Shown here one piece after another: positions 17,789-27,527 of a DNA stretch of 64,000 bases. Each line of letters begins with the position of its first letter. Position 1 is the stretch's first letter. The stretch spans positions 2,108,001 through 2,172,000 of the forward strand of contig NC_007350.1 in assembly GCF_000010125.1 (NCBI RefSeq), read 5' to 3'. This DNA is from Staphylococcus saprophyticus subsp. saprophyticus ATCC 15305 = NCTC 7292 (GTDB taxonomy: Bacteria > Bacillota > Bacilli > Staphylococcales > Staphylococcaceae). The notes under the pieces are model-generated. The model worked only from the letters and a program-made list of their open reading frames with translations. It had not been told where the DNA came from and did not search any database. The position numbers were made by a program, and so were the translations under genes.

Positions 17789-18796
17789 CTATAAGAAAAT
17801 ATTTATAATGTAGTAAATAATTGCTGCAACAAGTGCAGAAATTGGTAATGTAATTACCCATGTGATAATCATACGTTGTGCTGTATTCCATTTCACACCT
17901 TTAATACGGTTAGATGAACCAACACCTAGAATAGATGAAGATACAACATGTGTTGTGGATAATGGGAAATGTAATGATGATGCAACAAATATTGTTAATG
18001 CAGATGATAAATCTGCAGCTGCACCATTAGCTGGACGTATTTTCATAATATTACCACCAACTGTTTTGATAATTTTCCAACCACCAACAGCTGTACCTAG
18101 TCCCATTGCAGTAGCACAGGCAACTTTAACCCATAATTGCGGTTCAACGCTTGTACCTGTTTGAATATTAGCAACTATTAAAGCCAATGTAATAATCCCC
18201 ATTGATTTTTGCGCATCATTTGTACCATGAGAAAATGATTGTAGTGATGCTGTGAAAATTTGGAAAAATCTAAAGTTACGATTAGACTTTGTAAGATTTG
18301 CATTTTTAAATACAACTTTTACGATTGAATACATGATAAAACCAACACAAAATGCAATAATCGGTGATACAAGTAAAACAACGATGATTTTCGTGAATCC
18401 TTCATAATGTAATACTGCAAATGAACCTTGCGAAGCAATTGCTGCGCCAGCAATAGAACCAATTAATGCGTGTGATGACGAACTTGGTATACCATAATAC
18501 CATGTGATTAAATTCCATAAAATAGCTGCGATAATGGCTGCTAATACGACAATAAGACCATTTTCTAATTTAAATGGGTCTACAATATCTTTCGTAATTG
18601 TCCCTGCAACCCCAGTGAAAGTTAAAGCACCAATAAAATTCATCACTGATGCTAAAAGTATCGCAGTTCTAGGCGTTAAGGCACGAGTAGAAACAGCAGT
18701 AGCAACAGCATTGGCTGTATCATGGAAACCATTGATAAAGTCAAATATAAGTGAAAAAATAACGATAGCTACTGTGATGATCAAAATATATTCCAT
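17789..18796 (-). CDS. pit: PiT-family inorganic phosphate transporter
   Basis: A 335-residue membrane protein with two PiT signature repeats: FDFINGFHDTANAVATAV near the N-terminus and SHGTNDAQKSMGIITLAL in the second half. It takes up phosphate (as a metal-phosphate complex in related proteins) with protons. It follows the DUF47 gene by 13 bp in the usual two-gene arrangement. Confidence 0.92.
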   Translation of the reverse strand: MEYILIITVAIVIFSLIFDFINGFHDTANAVATAVSTRALTPRTAILLASVMNFIGALTFTGVAGTITKDIVDPFKLENGLIVVLAAIIAAILWNLITWYYGIPSSSSHALIGSIAGAAIASQGSFAVLHYEGFTKIIVVLLVSPIIAFCVGFIMYSIVKVVFKNANLTKSNRNFRFFQIFTASLQSFSHGTNDAQKSMGIITLALIVANIQTGTSVEPQLWVKVACATAMGLGTAVGGWKIIKTVGGNIMKIRPANGAAADLSSALTIFVASSLHFPLSTTHVVSSSILGVGSSNRIKGVKWNTAQRMIITWVITLPISALVAAIIYYIINIFL

Positions 18797-18809
18797 AAGT
18801 TAGGACTCC

Positions 18810-19427
18810 TTAGCTATTTTTCATGATTATTGTTTCAAAATTATTTGCTACGGCTTGACATTTATCTGCAATCTCTTCCATGCTTTCATATATTTCTTTT
18901 ATTTTAATAAGGGTGATTGGATCTGTTTCACTATTAAATATGTGTTTAATTGATTGACGTAAAATACCGTCACAATTTGTTTCAAATTCTTTTATGTTAA
19001 TAGAATGGATACGCATATGCGATAATTTTTTCTCTACAAGCAAACCAACAGCTAATTTCATTTCTGCGATTGCTTTTTGGATATTATCTACAAATTCAGC
19101 CATGTATTCATCTGTATATTCAATAGAATACATTTCGAACATACCTGATGTTTCTTCAATTGCATCTAAAACATCATCAATAGCGTTACATAAAGAGAGG
19201 ATATCCTCACGTTCAATTGGTGTAATAAAAGTTTGGTTTAAGTCTGAAATCACTTGATGCATTAATTCATCGCCGTGTGATTCATACGTTTTAATATTGT
19301 CTGAGTATACTTTAAGGTCTAAATGCGTATTAAACTCCATTTTCCCAAATTCAATTGCTGCTCTGTCTAAGTTGAAAACCATTTCTTCAAGTTTCACCAT
19401 GAACTTATCTTTTTTCTTGTTAAACAT
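18810..19427 (-). CDS. DUF47 (PhoU-like) protein, partner of the phosphate transporter
   Basis: A 205-residue all-helical soluble protein of the DUF47/YkaA family, related to PhoU. Such genes sit directly upstream of pit genes and are thought to modulate transport. The start follows GAGGATTTTTTGA. It is the first gene of a two-gene operon with pit. In S. aureus, as I recall, vraG lies upstream of this pair; here graS does. Confidence 0.88.
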   Translation of the reverse strand: MFNKKKDKFMVKLEEMVFNLDRAAIEFGKMEFNTHLDLKVYSDNIKTYESHGDELMHQVISDLNQTFITPIEREDILSLCNAIDDVLDAIEETSGMFEMYSIEYTDEYMAEFVDNIQKAIAEMKLAVGLLVEKKLSHMRIHSINIKEFETNCDGILRQSIKHIFNSETDPITLIKIKEIYESMEEIADKCQAVANNFETIIMKNS

Positions 19428-20072
19428 TCAAAAAATCCTCCATTTACAGCGATTGTCCTCAATCACCTTCAATAAATTTAAAAAAATTTAAAATCCTTTA
19501 AGACAAATTAAGATTGGCAAGATTTACAATTTGCTCATTTTTTGCCAGTATAACAGCATTTGTTAATTATATGTAAATGAGCATTTGCTTATATTAGTTT
19601 AAAAAATCTCACAAATGTTAATTTATCCTTATTTGAAAATAGCACAAAATTTACAATACTACAATTAAATTTACAAATTCTTAACATTTCATTTTCATTA
19701 ATTTAATAAAATGATTTTCATACATTATGAATACAGAATACATCTCTATCAAAAATGATGATTTGTACTTATGCTTTATAATATCGCATTGTATCTAATG
19801 AGATTTTTAAATAAAACTCACATTAGATATAATTGCACATTTACTTTTCGGATTCAACAATTACTTTTATAAATACACAAATGATTTCATAGTTTCTGTT
19901 AACACTTCATTTGTACACAATGATGCTTTCAATAAAAAATTGTCGACAAATATAGTCATTTGCCGACAATGCCTCTAGATTATATATAAGCAACGCAATC
20001 TGATATTGCTACAGTATAAGATGAAATTCTTTTTTTTAAAATTTGATGTCAATCTAATCTCATAAGTAACGC
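19428..20072. other. 645-base intergenic between graS and the DUF47-pit pair
   Basis: No coding stretch is recognisable on either strand, and no remnant of vraF or vraG is visible. The graS terminator lies at 19933-19972; the rest is AT-rich and should include the DUF47-pit promoter. Confidence 0.6.
19933..19972 (-). terminator. hairpin terminator after graS
   Basis: ATTGTCGACAAAT pairs with ATTTGCCGACAAT with one mismatch; on the minus strand a run of six T follows. It closes the gra operon about 100 bases after graS. Confidence 0.8.
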
Positions 20073-21101
20073 TTATATATTTTGTGATAATTTTGCTACA
20101 ATTTCATTTTGATTCGGGAAAATAAATTTAACTACTGTTCCTTTATCTAGTTCTGAATGAATACGCACGCATATGCTCAGTTTTTCTTTAACGTGATTAA
20201 CCAAATATAAACCTAAACCTGATGATATCGTATTATTTCTATTTGAAGTAGACGTAAATCCTTTATCAAAAATTCTAGGTAAATCCTTTTCACTGATACC
20301 TTTGCCTTCATCTTTAATTTCGAGTACAACGTGTCTACTTTCTTTTAATGCACGTATATGTATCATACTTTCTTCACTATATTTAACAGCGTTAGATAAC
20401 ACTTGTCTAATCATCATGCGACACCACTTTGTATCTGTATATACATTCAATGTATCCTCAAAATCTAAGTCATAACCAATGCCTTTAGACTGACTGATGT
20501 ATCTTGTAATCTGTATTTCTTCTATTACAAGGCGTTTCAATGGCACATGTTCGAAATACATATCTTTATTCTGATATTCAAGTCGTGTTAAAAATAACTG
20601 TCTATCTAACATATCATTGATACGCGACCATTCATAAAGTAAGGCGTGCTTCCTAGATAAATCTTGTTCTTTTTCTATTAACAGTTTCATTGCTGTTACA
20701 GGTGTCTTAATATCATGTACAAAATCAGTCAACGCCGCTTCCGTAGATTGAATTTGTTGCTTTTGATGTGTAACTAATGCTTTTTGATTCGTAATTTGTC
20801 CATATAAGTAATTCACCATTTCTTGTTGAAACGGTGTGTCTGCTAATGATTTATGCTTCAAAGCTTCTGGTTCTATATTTTCGTCAAGATGCTTATAAAA
20901 TTTCACTTCTTTTAAATAAGTAAATATTAAGAACAACACCGATAGGCCTATATTTAAAATAATAATATATAAAATGCTATATACACTAATATCATAATCT
21001 AAATAAGCAATACCTAAGAAAATGAAATGCAGAAATAATAGCCATAGTATCCAATATATGCGCGAGCGTAAAAAGATAAAAAACCATTTTAAATTAGCCA
21101 T
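20073..21101 (-). CDS. graS: sensor histidine kinase GraS
   Basis: A 342-residue intramembrane-sensing kinase: two membrane segments (about 15-32 and 44-62) with a very short outer loop, then the phosphorylated His in [15 protein letters not shown] and an ATPase domain with N-box SNAVKYSE and G-boxes DEGKGIS and SSGLGLYLV. In S. aureus GraS senses cationic antimicrobial peptides through an acidic loop (Asp35, Asp37, Asp41). Here Asp35 and Asp37 are kept, but Pro39 and Asp41 are Ser and Tyr. The start at 21101 overlaps the end of graR by 8 bp and has AAAGGA upstream. It is the last gene of the operon. Confidence 0.9.
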
Positions 21102-21768
21102 GCGCCATATATCCTTTGCCAATTTTCGTTTCAATGGCATCATTCATATCTATATCTGCTAATTTCTTTCTTAATCTATTCACATTAACGGTTAATGTAT
21201 TGTCACTAACAAAAGCTTCATCATCCCACAACGCAGTGATGAGTGTATCTCTCGTAACAATTTGATTTTGTTTTTTCACAAGCATTTCTAATATAATCAT
21301 TTCCGTTTTAGATAAATATATTTGATGATCCTCTTTATTTATACTATCTTTTGATAAGTCTAATATCGCATCTTGCCATGATAGCACACGCTTTTCATCT
21401 AAGCTAAATTGATAGACACGTCTGTATATGGCTTGGAGTTTCGCTATTAATACATTGGTATTAAATGGTTTTTGAACATAATCATCCGCGCCAAGTTCCA
21501 TACTCATCACTTGATCCATTGGATTATCCCTAGATGATAAAAATAAAATGGGTGTATTAGAGACTTCCCTAATTTTTCTTGTCCAATAAAATCCATCATA
21601 TTTGGGTAATTTAACATCCATAATGACGATTGCGGGATTAACAGATTCAAATTTAGTCATCACATCATTAAAATCATCTATACCATTTACATTGAAATCC
21701 CATTGTTCCAACTCTTCACTTAATTCTTTAAATAATGTCATATCATCTTCTACTAATAGTATATCCAT
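21094..21768 (-). CDS. graR: response regulator GraR
   Basis: A 224-residue OmpR-type regulator. The receiver domain (about 1-120) has the acidic pocket VEDD and phosphoacceptor Asp51 in [13 protein letters not shown]; the C-terminal winged helix (about 127-224) ends [13 protein letters not shown] and [10 protein letters not shown]. With GraS it controls dlt, mprF and the vraFG transporter in S. aureus. The start has AAAAGGTGATTTT upstream. graX lies 12 bp upstream. Confidence 0.92.
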
Positions 21769-21780
21769 AAAATCACCTTT

Positions 21781-22698
21781 TTATTTTGTATATTTTATAT
21801 CTTCACCTGACTGGATTCGTCCATTAAAATGCTTAATTCGACAATCGATTTCAAAGCCACGCAGCATTAAACCTTGGAACGGCGATTGAAATAAGTAATA
21901 CACAGGCCAAACTAATTTAGGTATATAGTCATATAGATGCACTAAGACAGTTTGTGTCCCTTTCAGCATACGGAACTCCAGCTTACCTTGCTTTATTACA
22001 TTGGCCTTAACAATAGAACCACTTACTAAATGTAGCACAATCATATCAGATTCGACTTGCATTTTATGAAGTACTAACACAGGTTTCTGCTTATCTTTTA
22101 TGTAGATTACATAATTATCCTTGTCTTTGTACGCATGCAGCATCGTTCCTTTTGTTTCATTTAACCAATTAAAATAATATTCAACCATTTGGTCTAATGT
22201 CCAATTCATCGGTAATTGAATACTCAACGCACTGCGTACATCATCATATTTAGAGACTTGTAATTCAACTGCCACATGTGGGCGTGAAACGATCGCTTCC
22301 GTTTGTTCTACTGGTACACCGTATGCTGACAAACGTTGAATGGTTTCATGATCAAATCGACTACCGCTAATATAAATAATTTTACCTATACCGTTCTCAG
22401 CAGCCGCCCTTCCAAAATTGTCAGAAGCAATTAAGTTTAAATCTCTTGCTGTTGCTTGTGTTAATTTAGCTGAATGTTTGGTTGGATCCAAATAATAAAT
22501 GGCAATATCCATGTCTTCCATCGCATTTAATACATCATCATAATTATAAATATCTTTTTTCAACCATATCACTTCTTGGAAATCTTTCTCTTTAGGATAT
22601 TTGGATAATGTATATAGATTGCCTTCATCTTTTATAGAATGAATCAAGGTTTTCCCTATATAACCTGTGACACCAGCGAGTAAAATATTGGGCTTCAT
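21781..22698 (-). CDS. graX: GraX, NAD(P)-binding epimerase-like protein
   Basis: A 305-residue protein with an N-terminal Rossmann motif (ILLAGVTGYIGKTLI) of the NmrA/atypical SDR type, lacking an obvious catalytic Tyr-x-x-x-Lys. In S. aureus GraX is a cytoplasmic protein that interacts with GraRS and is needed for its signalling. The start at 22698 (MKPNIL) is placed seven bases after AAGGAAG; the ATG two codons earlier is too close to it. First gene of graXRS. Confidence 0.87.
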   Translation of the reverse strand: MKPNILLAGVTGYIGKTLIHSIKDEGNLYTLSKYPKEKDFQEVIWLKKDIYNYDDVLNAMEDMDIAIYYLDPTKHSAKLTQATARDLNLIASDNFGRAAAENGIGKIIYISGSRFDHETIQRLSAYGVPVEQTEAIVSRPHVAVELQVSKYDDVRSALSIQLPMNWTLDQMVEYYFNWLNETKGTMLHAYKDKDNYVIYIKDKQKPVLVLHKMQVESDMIVLHLVSGSIVKANVIKQGKLEFRMLKGTQTVLVHLYDYIPKLVWPVYYLFQSPFQGLMLRGFEIDCRIKHFNGRIQSGEDIKYTK

Positions 22699-22819
22699 AA
22701 GCATACTTCCTTTTTATTAGTTTGACTCTATTTAAATAATACCTAGTAATATCATGCTAATGATGTTAAGTTATACTATAACTGAGTATTAGCAAAATAG
22801 ATATAAGGAGTGTTCATAC

Positions 22820-23326
22820 ATGGTTCATCAAATACGTGAAATTGGTATCAATGATATAGATCCATTTGTAAAGTTATTAACGACAATTTATGATGAATCT
22901 GATTACTTAATATATAATCCTGGGGAATATGCACCGTCTAACAATGACGCCATTGCAAACTTGGAACATTACATCACATCACCTTCTAACGCCATTTACG
23001 TAGCAGAGAATAACGATGAACTCGTTGGCTTTGCTATTGTTACGACAGGTAATTTTGAACGCACGCGCCACGAAGCTATATTTTCTATGGGCGTTATCAG
23101 ACATTATCGAGAGAAAGGGCTCGGTCAATCATTAATTAACTCTGTTGAAGCATGGTGTTTAAATCATCATATCCGTCGTATTGAAGCTTCGGTCGTTCCT
23201 GAAAATGAAACAGCAGTAGATTTATTTAAAACTGCAGGATACCAAATTGATGGTGAATTGCGTGACAAATTGTATATAGATGGTAAATACTTTAACAAAT
23301 ATGTCATGTCGAAGTTACTACTTTAA
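22820..23326 (+). CDS. GNAT acetyltransferase
   Basis: A 168-residue acetyltransferase with the acetyl-CoA loop HYREKGLGQSLINSVEAW, followed by RRIEASVVPENETAVDLFKTAGY, which is the usual C-terminal motif. The substrate is unknown. TAAGGAGTGTTCATAC supports the start. It is divergent from graX, sharing a promoter region of about 120 bp. Confidence 0.85.
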   Translation: MVHQIREIGINDIDPFVKLLTTIYDESDYLIYNPGEYAPSNNDAIANLEHYITSPSNAIYVAENNDELVGFAIVTTGNFERTRHEAIFSMGVIRHYREKGLGQSLINSVEAWCLNHHIRRIEASVVPENETAVDLFKTAGYQIDGELRDKLYIDGKYFNKYVMSKLLL

Positions 23327-23428
23327 TTTACCTCTCAACTATTTATCTAAACGTCGCTTATATATAAGTTTATTGTAAATGAAAAACATGTCAAACAGTA
23401 AACTAACTTCACTATTATTGTCTCAATT

Positions 23429-23545
23429 TCACATTGTAGCAGCAGTAATGCGCATAGGTGTCAGTTTTTTATCATTCTCTGTTAGATTAACCTGAAAGAA
23501 TGGAACTTGGTCATCTTTTTTAGTTAAGTAGAACGTATTATCTAA
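23429..23545 (-). pseudogene. possible C-terminal remnant of an unknown protein
   Basis: A frame of 38 codons between stops reads like a normal protein C-terminus (FYLTKKDDQVPFFQVN, then ENDKKLTPMRITAATM and stop). It has no start codon or ribosome binding site at its upstream end, where a stop codon interrupts it. I do not recognise the family. A chance open frame is the alternative. Confidence 0.35.
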
Positions 23546-23687
23546 TTACTAATTGTCTTGTCTGTTGTACTCTAACTCATGTTATATAGTAATTTATAAC
23601 GTATTGATATATGTGGCAAAGTGCATACACAATAAATGAGCTACTCGAATCGTATGATAAATCGTAAATATTGTAAGTTATTAAAAT

Positions 23688-23722
23688 AAAAAGCTAATCC
23701 GATAAACGGATTAGCTTTTTTG
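23688..23722. terminator. bidirectional hairpin terminator
   Basis: AAAAAGCTAATCC pairs with GGATTAGCTTTTTT around GATAAAC. It can serve the esterase gene on the minus strand and transcripts from the plus strand. Confidence 0.8.
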
Positions 23723-23801
23723 AGCATAGTCATTGGCAAGCTCTTTAGATTTACACTTAAATCTTCAACATACATACCAATGTATATGATGCATTAATTT
23801 A

Positions 23802-24833
23802 TTAATATGGATTTAATTCGATACCATTAGGATTCGATGTTTCTTCATCCACTTCAGTTTCTACACCTGAAGAACTTGTATTTCTACTTAAGAAACTTTG
23901 CACTTTTTTCATATTTTGTTTCGATTCTGGTAACTCTAAATGGAATTGATATTGATGTCTTAAATTGTGCGTTCCATCATAAAATAGTTTATCTGTAGGT
24001 ATGCCTTTAGATTTTAATTTTTTATAAAACTCAATGTTTTGACTATAAAACGGATCTGCATCACCTACTGATAAAAATGTAGGCGGATAGTCTTTTGTAA
24101 CTTGATTAATCGTGGACATTTCACTAATATATTTAAACTGTGTCTCCCAGTCTCTCTTACCAGTATAACTTTCCATAAACAGTTGTATCCTTGGAAATTC
24201 AGTGGCTTTAACAGTTTTCATATCGTAAAAGCCTCCAAAGAAGATTGCTGCTTTTATTTTATCTGGTTCAAATTGCTGTTCAAATCCCATATTATCTCTT
24301 AGAGATTTATTCGTTTGCATCGCAGTATATTGACTTGATAGCTGAGCACCTGCTGAATCACCACCAAAAATCACTTGATCAAAATCCATAGGTAACTCAT
24401 GTTTATTTTTTTTAATAAATTGTACCGCTTGGTCAATTTGATGAAGTTGCGTTGGATATTTATAGTCAGGTGCAAGTGCATAGTTAATATTTACTACAAT
24501 ATATCCCTGTTCAGCAATTTTTGATAGTAATGGATTCTTATATTGTTTATCCCCTGCTATAAAACCACCACCATGCATCCAAAATACGACCGGCAATTTA
24601 TTATCTTTATCTAAATCAGTAGGCGTTAAAATATCTAATCTACTGTTTGGTACGCCTGTACTATAAGTTATATTGGTAAATGCATTGACATTTCTATTAT
24701 TAATTTGTACTTTTTCTTTTATTTCTCTAGAATGCTGTCGATCATACTGCTGTTTTAACAACAACGCAGTAACTAACGCTACCACAATAAATACAATCAC
24801 AGTAATTATCGTCCACTTGTAATTTTTCTTCAT
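23802..24833 (-). CDS. membrane-anchored or secreted alpha/beta-hydrolase esterase, HSL type
   Basis: A 343-residue protein with an N-terminal hydrophobic segment (about 6-27) that serves as signal anchor. The hydrolase domain has the oxyanion motif MHGGGFIAGD and the nucleophile motif GGDSAGAQ of the hormone-sensitive-lipase family; the acid is probably in SVGDADPF and the His in DGTHNLRHQ. It should hydrolyse short-chain esters outside the cell. The start at 24833 follows AAAGGAAAGGTCATGC; the longer frame has no site. The C-terminal 25 residues are polar and may be disordered. Confidence 0.85.
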   Translation of the reverse strand: MKKNYKWTIITVIVFIVVALVTALLLKQQYDRQHSREIKEKVQINNRNVNAFTNITYSTGVPNSRLDILTPTDLDKDNKLPVVFWMHGGGFIAGDKQYKNPLLSKIAEQGYIVVNINYALAPDYKYPTQLHQIDQAVQFIKKNKHELPMDFDQVIFGGDSAGAQLSSQYTAMQTNKSLRDNMGFEQQFEPDKIKAAIFFGGFYDMKTVKATEFPRIQLFMESYTGKRDWETQFKYISEMSTINQVTKDYPPTFLSVGDADPFYSQNIEFYKKLKSKGIPTDKLFYDGTHNLRHQYQFHLELPESKQNMKKVQSFLSRNTSSSGVETEVDEETSNPNGIELNPY

Positions 24834-24910
24834 GCATGACCTTTCCTTTCGGAAGCATTGTACCATAATTCATACAGTAGTGTGAATTGGCTAACAAATA
24901 TAGATGAATG

Positions 24911-24953
24911 AAAAAGTCTGAGACATCAATAAGTAAGATGCCTCAGACTTTTA
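24911..24953 (-). terminator. GAGACAT-type hairpin terminator
   Basis: AAAAGTCTGAG pairs with CTCAGACTTTT. It lies downstream of the YkvI-type gene. Confidence 0.7.
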
Positions 24954-25015
24954 CTCAATGGGAAGTAGAAATAAAGTCCCTTCCCTAATGATAATTATTT
25001 AATATATCTTTTTAT

Positions 25016-26083
25016 TTAAGCAATAAATTTCTTGTTCTGACGTTTTCTACTATAGTATTTCACAAGTACGCCTATTACAACAACTAAACCTACAACACCC
25101 ATAATTGGATATAAGAAGTTGATAAGACCAGCGAAACCTACAAAGCTTAATGCGAATGCAACAATTACCATAACCACGATAAATATGTGATATTTTTTAC
25201 TATATGGTTCTGTAAATCTTGCCGCAAATGAGTACATTAAACCAAGAATTGTGTTATACATTACCGCTAACATAATGATAGATAACACTAAACCAATCCA
25301 AGGATGGATATCATTAGCTAACGTTAACATTGGAATAGATGCATCTTCGATTTTTGTAAATTCTGATTGTAATGCAAAGTTGATAAGTGCTAATAATATC
25401 GTATAAACGATACCACCAAATAATGCACCTGCGCCTGAAACTCTACGTCTCGAAGCATCGCCACCAATTGCAACAATCGTACTAAACCCAACTGCAAATG
25501 CTAAACCACCATAGTTGATACCATATAAGATACCTTTTACGAGACTTGCATCTGGGACTGCGTCATTGACTTCACCAAACGAAATACTTCCATTAAATAA
25601 GTAATACGCAGCAATAATAACAACTAAAATTATTAAGAATGGTGTGACTACGCCTAAAGCACGTACAATTTTGTTAAAGTCCATTAATAAAGTGATATAA
25701 ATTACAATAACCATTATCAATGCACCCAACCATGTTGGTACGCCAAAACTTTCTTCAAACGTTGATCCTGCGCCAGCAAGCATTGTGACTGAAATACCAA
25801 ATAAGAAAAATATTAATAAGTAATCGACAATTTTACTGAACTTATTTCCAAATAAGTAATCTAAAGTAGACTCATGATTTTGTGCATCAAAAGCAGTTCC
25901 GATTTTCGCAACTTGTCTACCTATAAATCCTAAAATCAGACCCGAAAGTATAACACCGATGTATGACCATAAGCCATATGGTGAGAAGAATTGCATTACT
26001 TCCTGTCCTGTTGAAAAGCCGGCACCTACAACGATACCAACATAAGCGAATCCAATTTTTACCGCTTCTTTATTCAACCCCAT
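25016..26083 (-). CDS. YkvI-family membrane transporter
   Basis: A 355-residue protein with ten to eleven hydrophobic segments. The N-terminus (GFAYVGIVVGAGFSTGQEVM) has the broken-helix Gly-rich pattern of the LeuT-fold, which fits the YkvI family of amino acid/polyamine/organocation-type transporters. The substrate is unknown. The start follows AGGAGGTTAAATTTAC. Single gene. Confidence 0.78.
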   Translation of the reverse strand: MGLNKEAVKIGFAYVGIVVGAGFSTGQEVMQFFSPYGLWSYIGVILSGLILGFIGRQVAKIGTAFDAQNHESTLDYLFGNKFSKIVDYLLIFFLFGISVTMLAGAGSTFEESFGVPTWLGALIMVIVIYITLLMDFNKIVRALGVVTPFLIILVVIIAAYYLFNGSISFGEVNDAVPDASLVKGILYGINYGGLAFAVGFSTIVAIGGDASRRRVSGAGALFGGIVYTILLALINFALQSEFTKIEDASIPMLTLANDIHPWIGLVLSIIMLAVMYNTILGLMYSFAARFTEPYSKKYHIFIVVMVIVAFALSFVGFAGLINFLYPIMGVVGLVVVIGVLVKYYSRKRQNKKFIA

Positions 26084-26505
26084 GTAAATTTAACCTCCTC
26101 ATAGTTAACACATTGAGTTATTATAACTTACTGAATAAATTTTGCAACAGCACACCATAAAATTTCACACTATACATTATTTTAACACAAATATACATTC
26201 AACTTAATATTATTAAAAATTCAATCAGTGTATTAAATATACTATTTACATAAAATAACAACCGTTAAAACCGCTTGATTCGAGCATTTTTTGCAACTTT
26301 ATACATGACTACTTTCCAAGAATACATTTAATATCCCTTTAAAATTTTTCGTGAGGATATAATATCTAGATATGAGATTACAAACACAAAGAACCAAGTG
26401 AAACACATTACAGATAAATGTAGTTTACTTGGTTCTATTTAAAATAGATTGGATTATTTGTCAAAATCTAATATTTTTAATGCTTCACCTAAATTAACTA
26501 ACGCA
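26084..26505. other. intergenic, AT-rich
   Basis: No gene is recognisable. It should hold the promoter of the YkvI-type gene and, at 26389-26438, the terminator of the gene at 26506. Confidence 0.5.
26389..26438 (-). terminator. hairpin terminator
   Basis: AGAACCAAGT pairs with ACTTGGTTCT, with additional pairing in the arms. It follows the stop of the gene at 26506. Confidence 0.7.
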
Positions 26506-27006
26506 TTAATGGGCATTTTTAAAACGATTTAACTCGTTAAATTCAACAACCACATTATCCATACGTTTAGCAGTTTCTTTAAGCACATTACGCGCAACAC
26601 TATTCGTAGGATCTAATTTAAGTATTTGGCGTGATACGTCGAATGCTTTTTTATCAGAAATGACTGGTTCTGGAACTGCATGTAATAATAACATTTGTAA
26701 CAAGCTTTTTACTTCTTTGCCCTCAGTGATTTTTATGGATGCTTCTGCATGATAAAATGCAGAATCCAAAGCCCCATGGAGTTCACTTAATGGATAGACT
26801 AATAAGAGAAACGCTAAATCGTGCATTTCTGCCGTTTCTTCTTCTTTCATCATATCTAAAATACATGTATAAAACATAATATTTTCCACATCATGAGCAC
26901 TTGAAATATAAGCTTCTTCAAATTCCATAAAATCTGACTGGGACATTAAACGTTTGACTGACTCAAATTCGCCGTTTAAGACATGCTTTTGTATTAAATC
27001 TTTCAT
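26506..27006 (-). CDS. uncharacterised helical protein, 166 residues
   Basis: I do not recognise a named family. The protein is soluble and mostly helical, with a TPR-like ending (AFDVSRQILKLDPTNSVARN at about 125-144), so a scaffold or binding role is possible. No catalytic motif is visible. AGGAGGACATTGCC precedes the start. It lies upstream of dhaM on the same strand order but 158 bp away, with its own terminator. Confidence 0.7.
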   Translation of the reverse strand: MKDLIQKHVLNGEFESVKRLMSQSDFMEFEEAYISSAHDVENIMFYTCILDMMKEEETAEMHDLAFLLLVYPLSELHGALDSAFYHAEASIKITEGKEVKSLLQMLLLHAVPEPVISDKKAFDVSRQILKLDPTNSVARNVLKETAKRMDNVVVEFNELNRFKNAH

Positions 27007-27164
27007 GGCAATGTCCTCCTAGGTATCCAGATTTCTATAACAGTTAGCTTTTATTCTACCATAATCTATCTCTATATTCATTTAAAAAAGAAGTTTTTTG
27101 TCAAATTAGTTGCTACCTTCATATTTAACTTACTTTTTATAGTTTTTAACAATAGCTATGCGCA

Positions 27165-27527
27165 TTAGCCAAATGTTTTATTTAACGCTTCTATGGTCTC
27201 ATCAATAGATCCACCAACTGATAATTTAACTGCTGCAGTAAAACTCCCTTCAACAATAGGTGCATCAACTTTCTCTACTCGGTGTTGCCCTTCATACATC
27301 TCAATTGCTAAATCTAAGTTCATTTCTGCAGACCCGATATCATAAAAACATAACGTATCATCATCTACTTGATTAATTAACGCTTGTATATGGTCATATG
27401 ACGTGCCGATATCATCGCCTACACCACCTTGATCAATTACTGTCACACCCGGTGCCATTTGTTTTAATAAATCTTTTGTACCAGCCGCAATTGCTTTACT
27501 ATGACTAATGATTACGATTTGAGTCAT
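27165..27527 (-). CDS. dhaM: DhaM, phosphotransferase (EIIA-Man-like) subunit of dihydroxyacetone kinase
   Basis: A 120-residue single EIIA domain of the mannose type, with the phosphorylated His9 in IVIISHSKAIAAG. It accepts phosphate from HPr and passes it to ADP bound to DhaL. Staphylococcal DhaM is this short form; some enterobacterial versions are fused to HPr and EI-like domains. It overlaps dhaL by one base, so translation is coupled. Confidence 0.92.
   Translation of the reverse strand: MTQIVIISHSKAIAAGTKDLLKQMAPGVTVIDQGGVGDDIGTSYDHIQALINQVDDDTLCFYDIGSAEMNLDLAIEMYEGQHRVEKVDAPIVEGSFTAAVKLSVGGSIDETIEALNKTFG

Larger units (their letters stand above)
23327..23801. other. intergenic with a decayed coding stretch
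   Basis: Contains a possible gene remnant at 23429-23545 on the minus strand and a bidirectional terminator at 23688-23722. Otherwise nothing recognisable. Confidence 0.5.

Noticed and set aside
19428-20072. Possible vraFG remnants
   Set aside because: I read both strands and saw no ABC motifs or long frames, so I describe absence, not decay.
23382-23492. Plus-strand frame of about 36 codons starting MSNSKLTSLLLSQ
   Set aside because: No ribosome site; the opposite strand reads more like protein.
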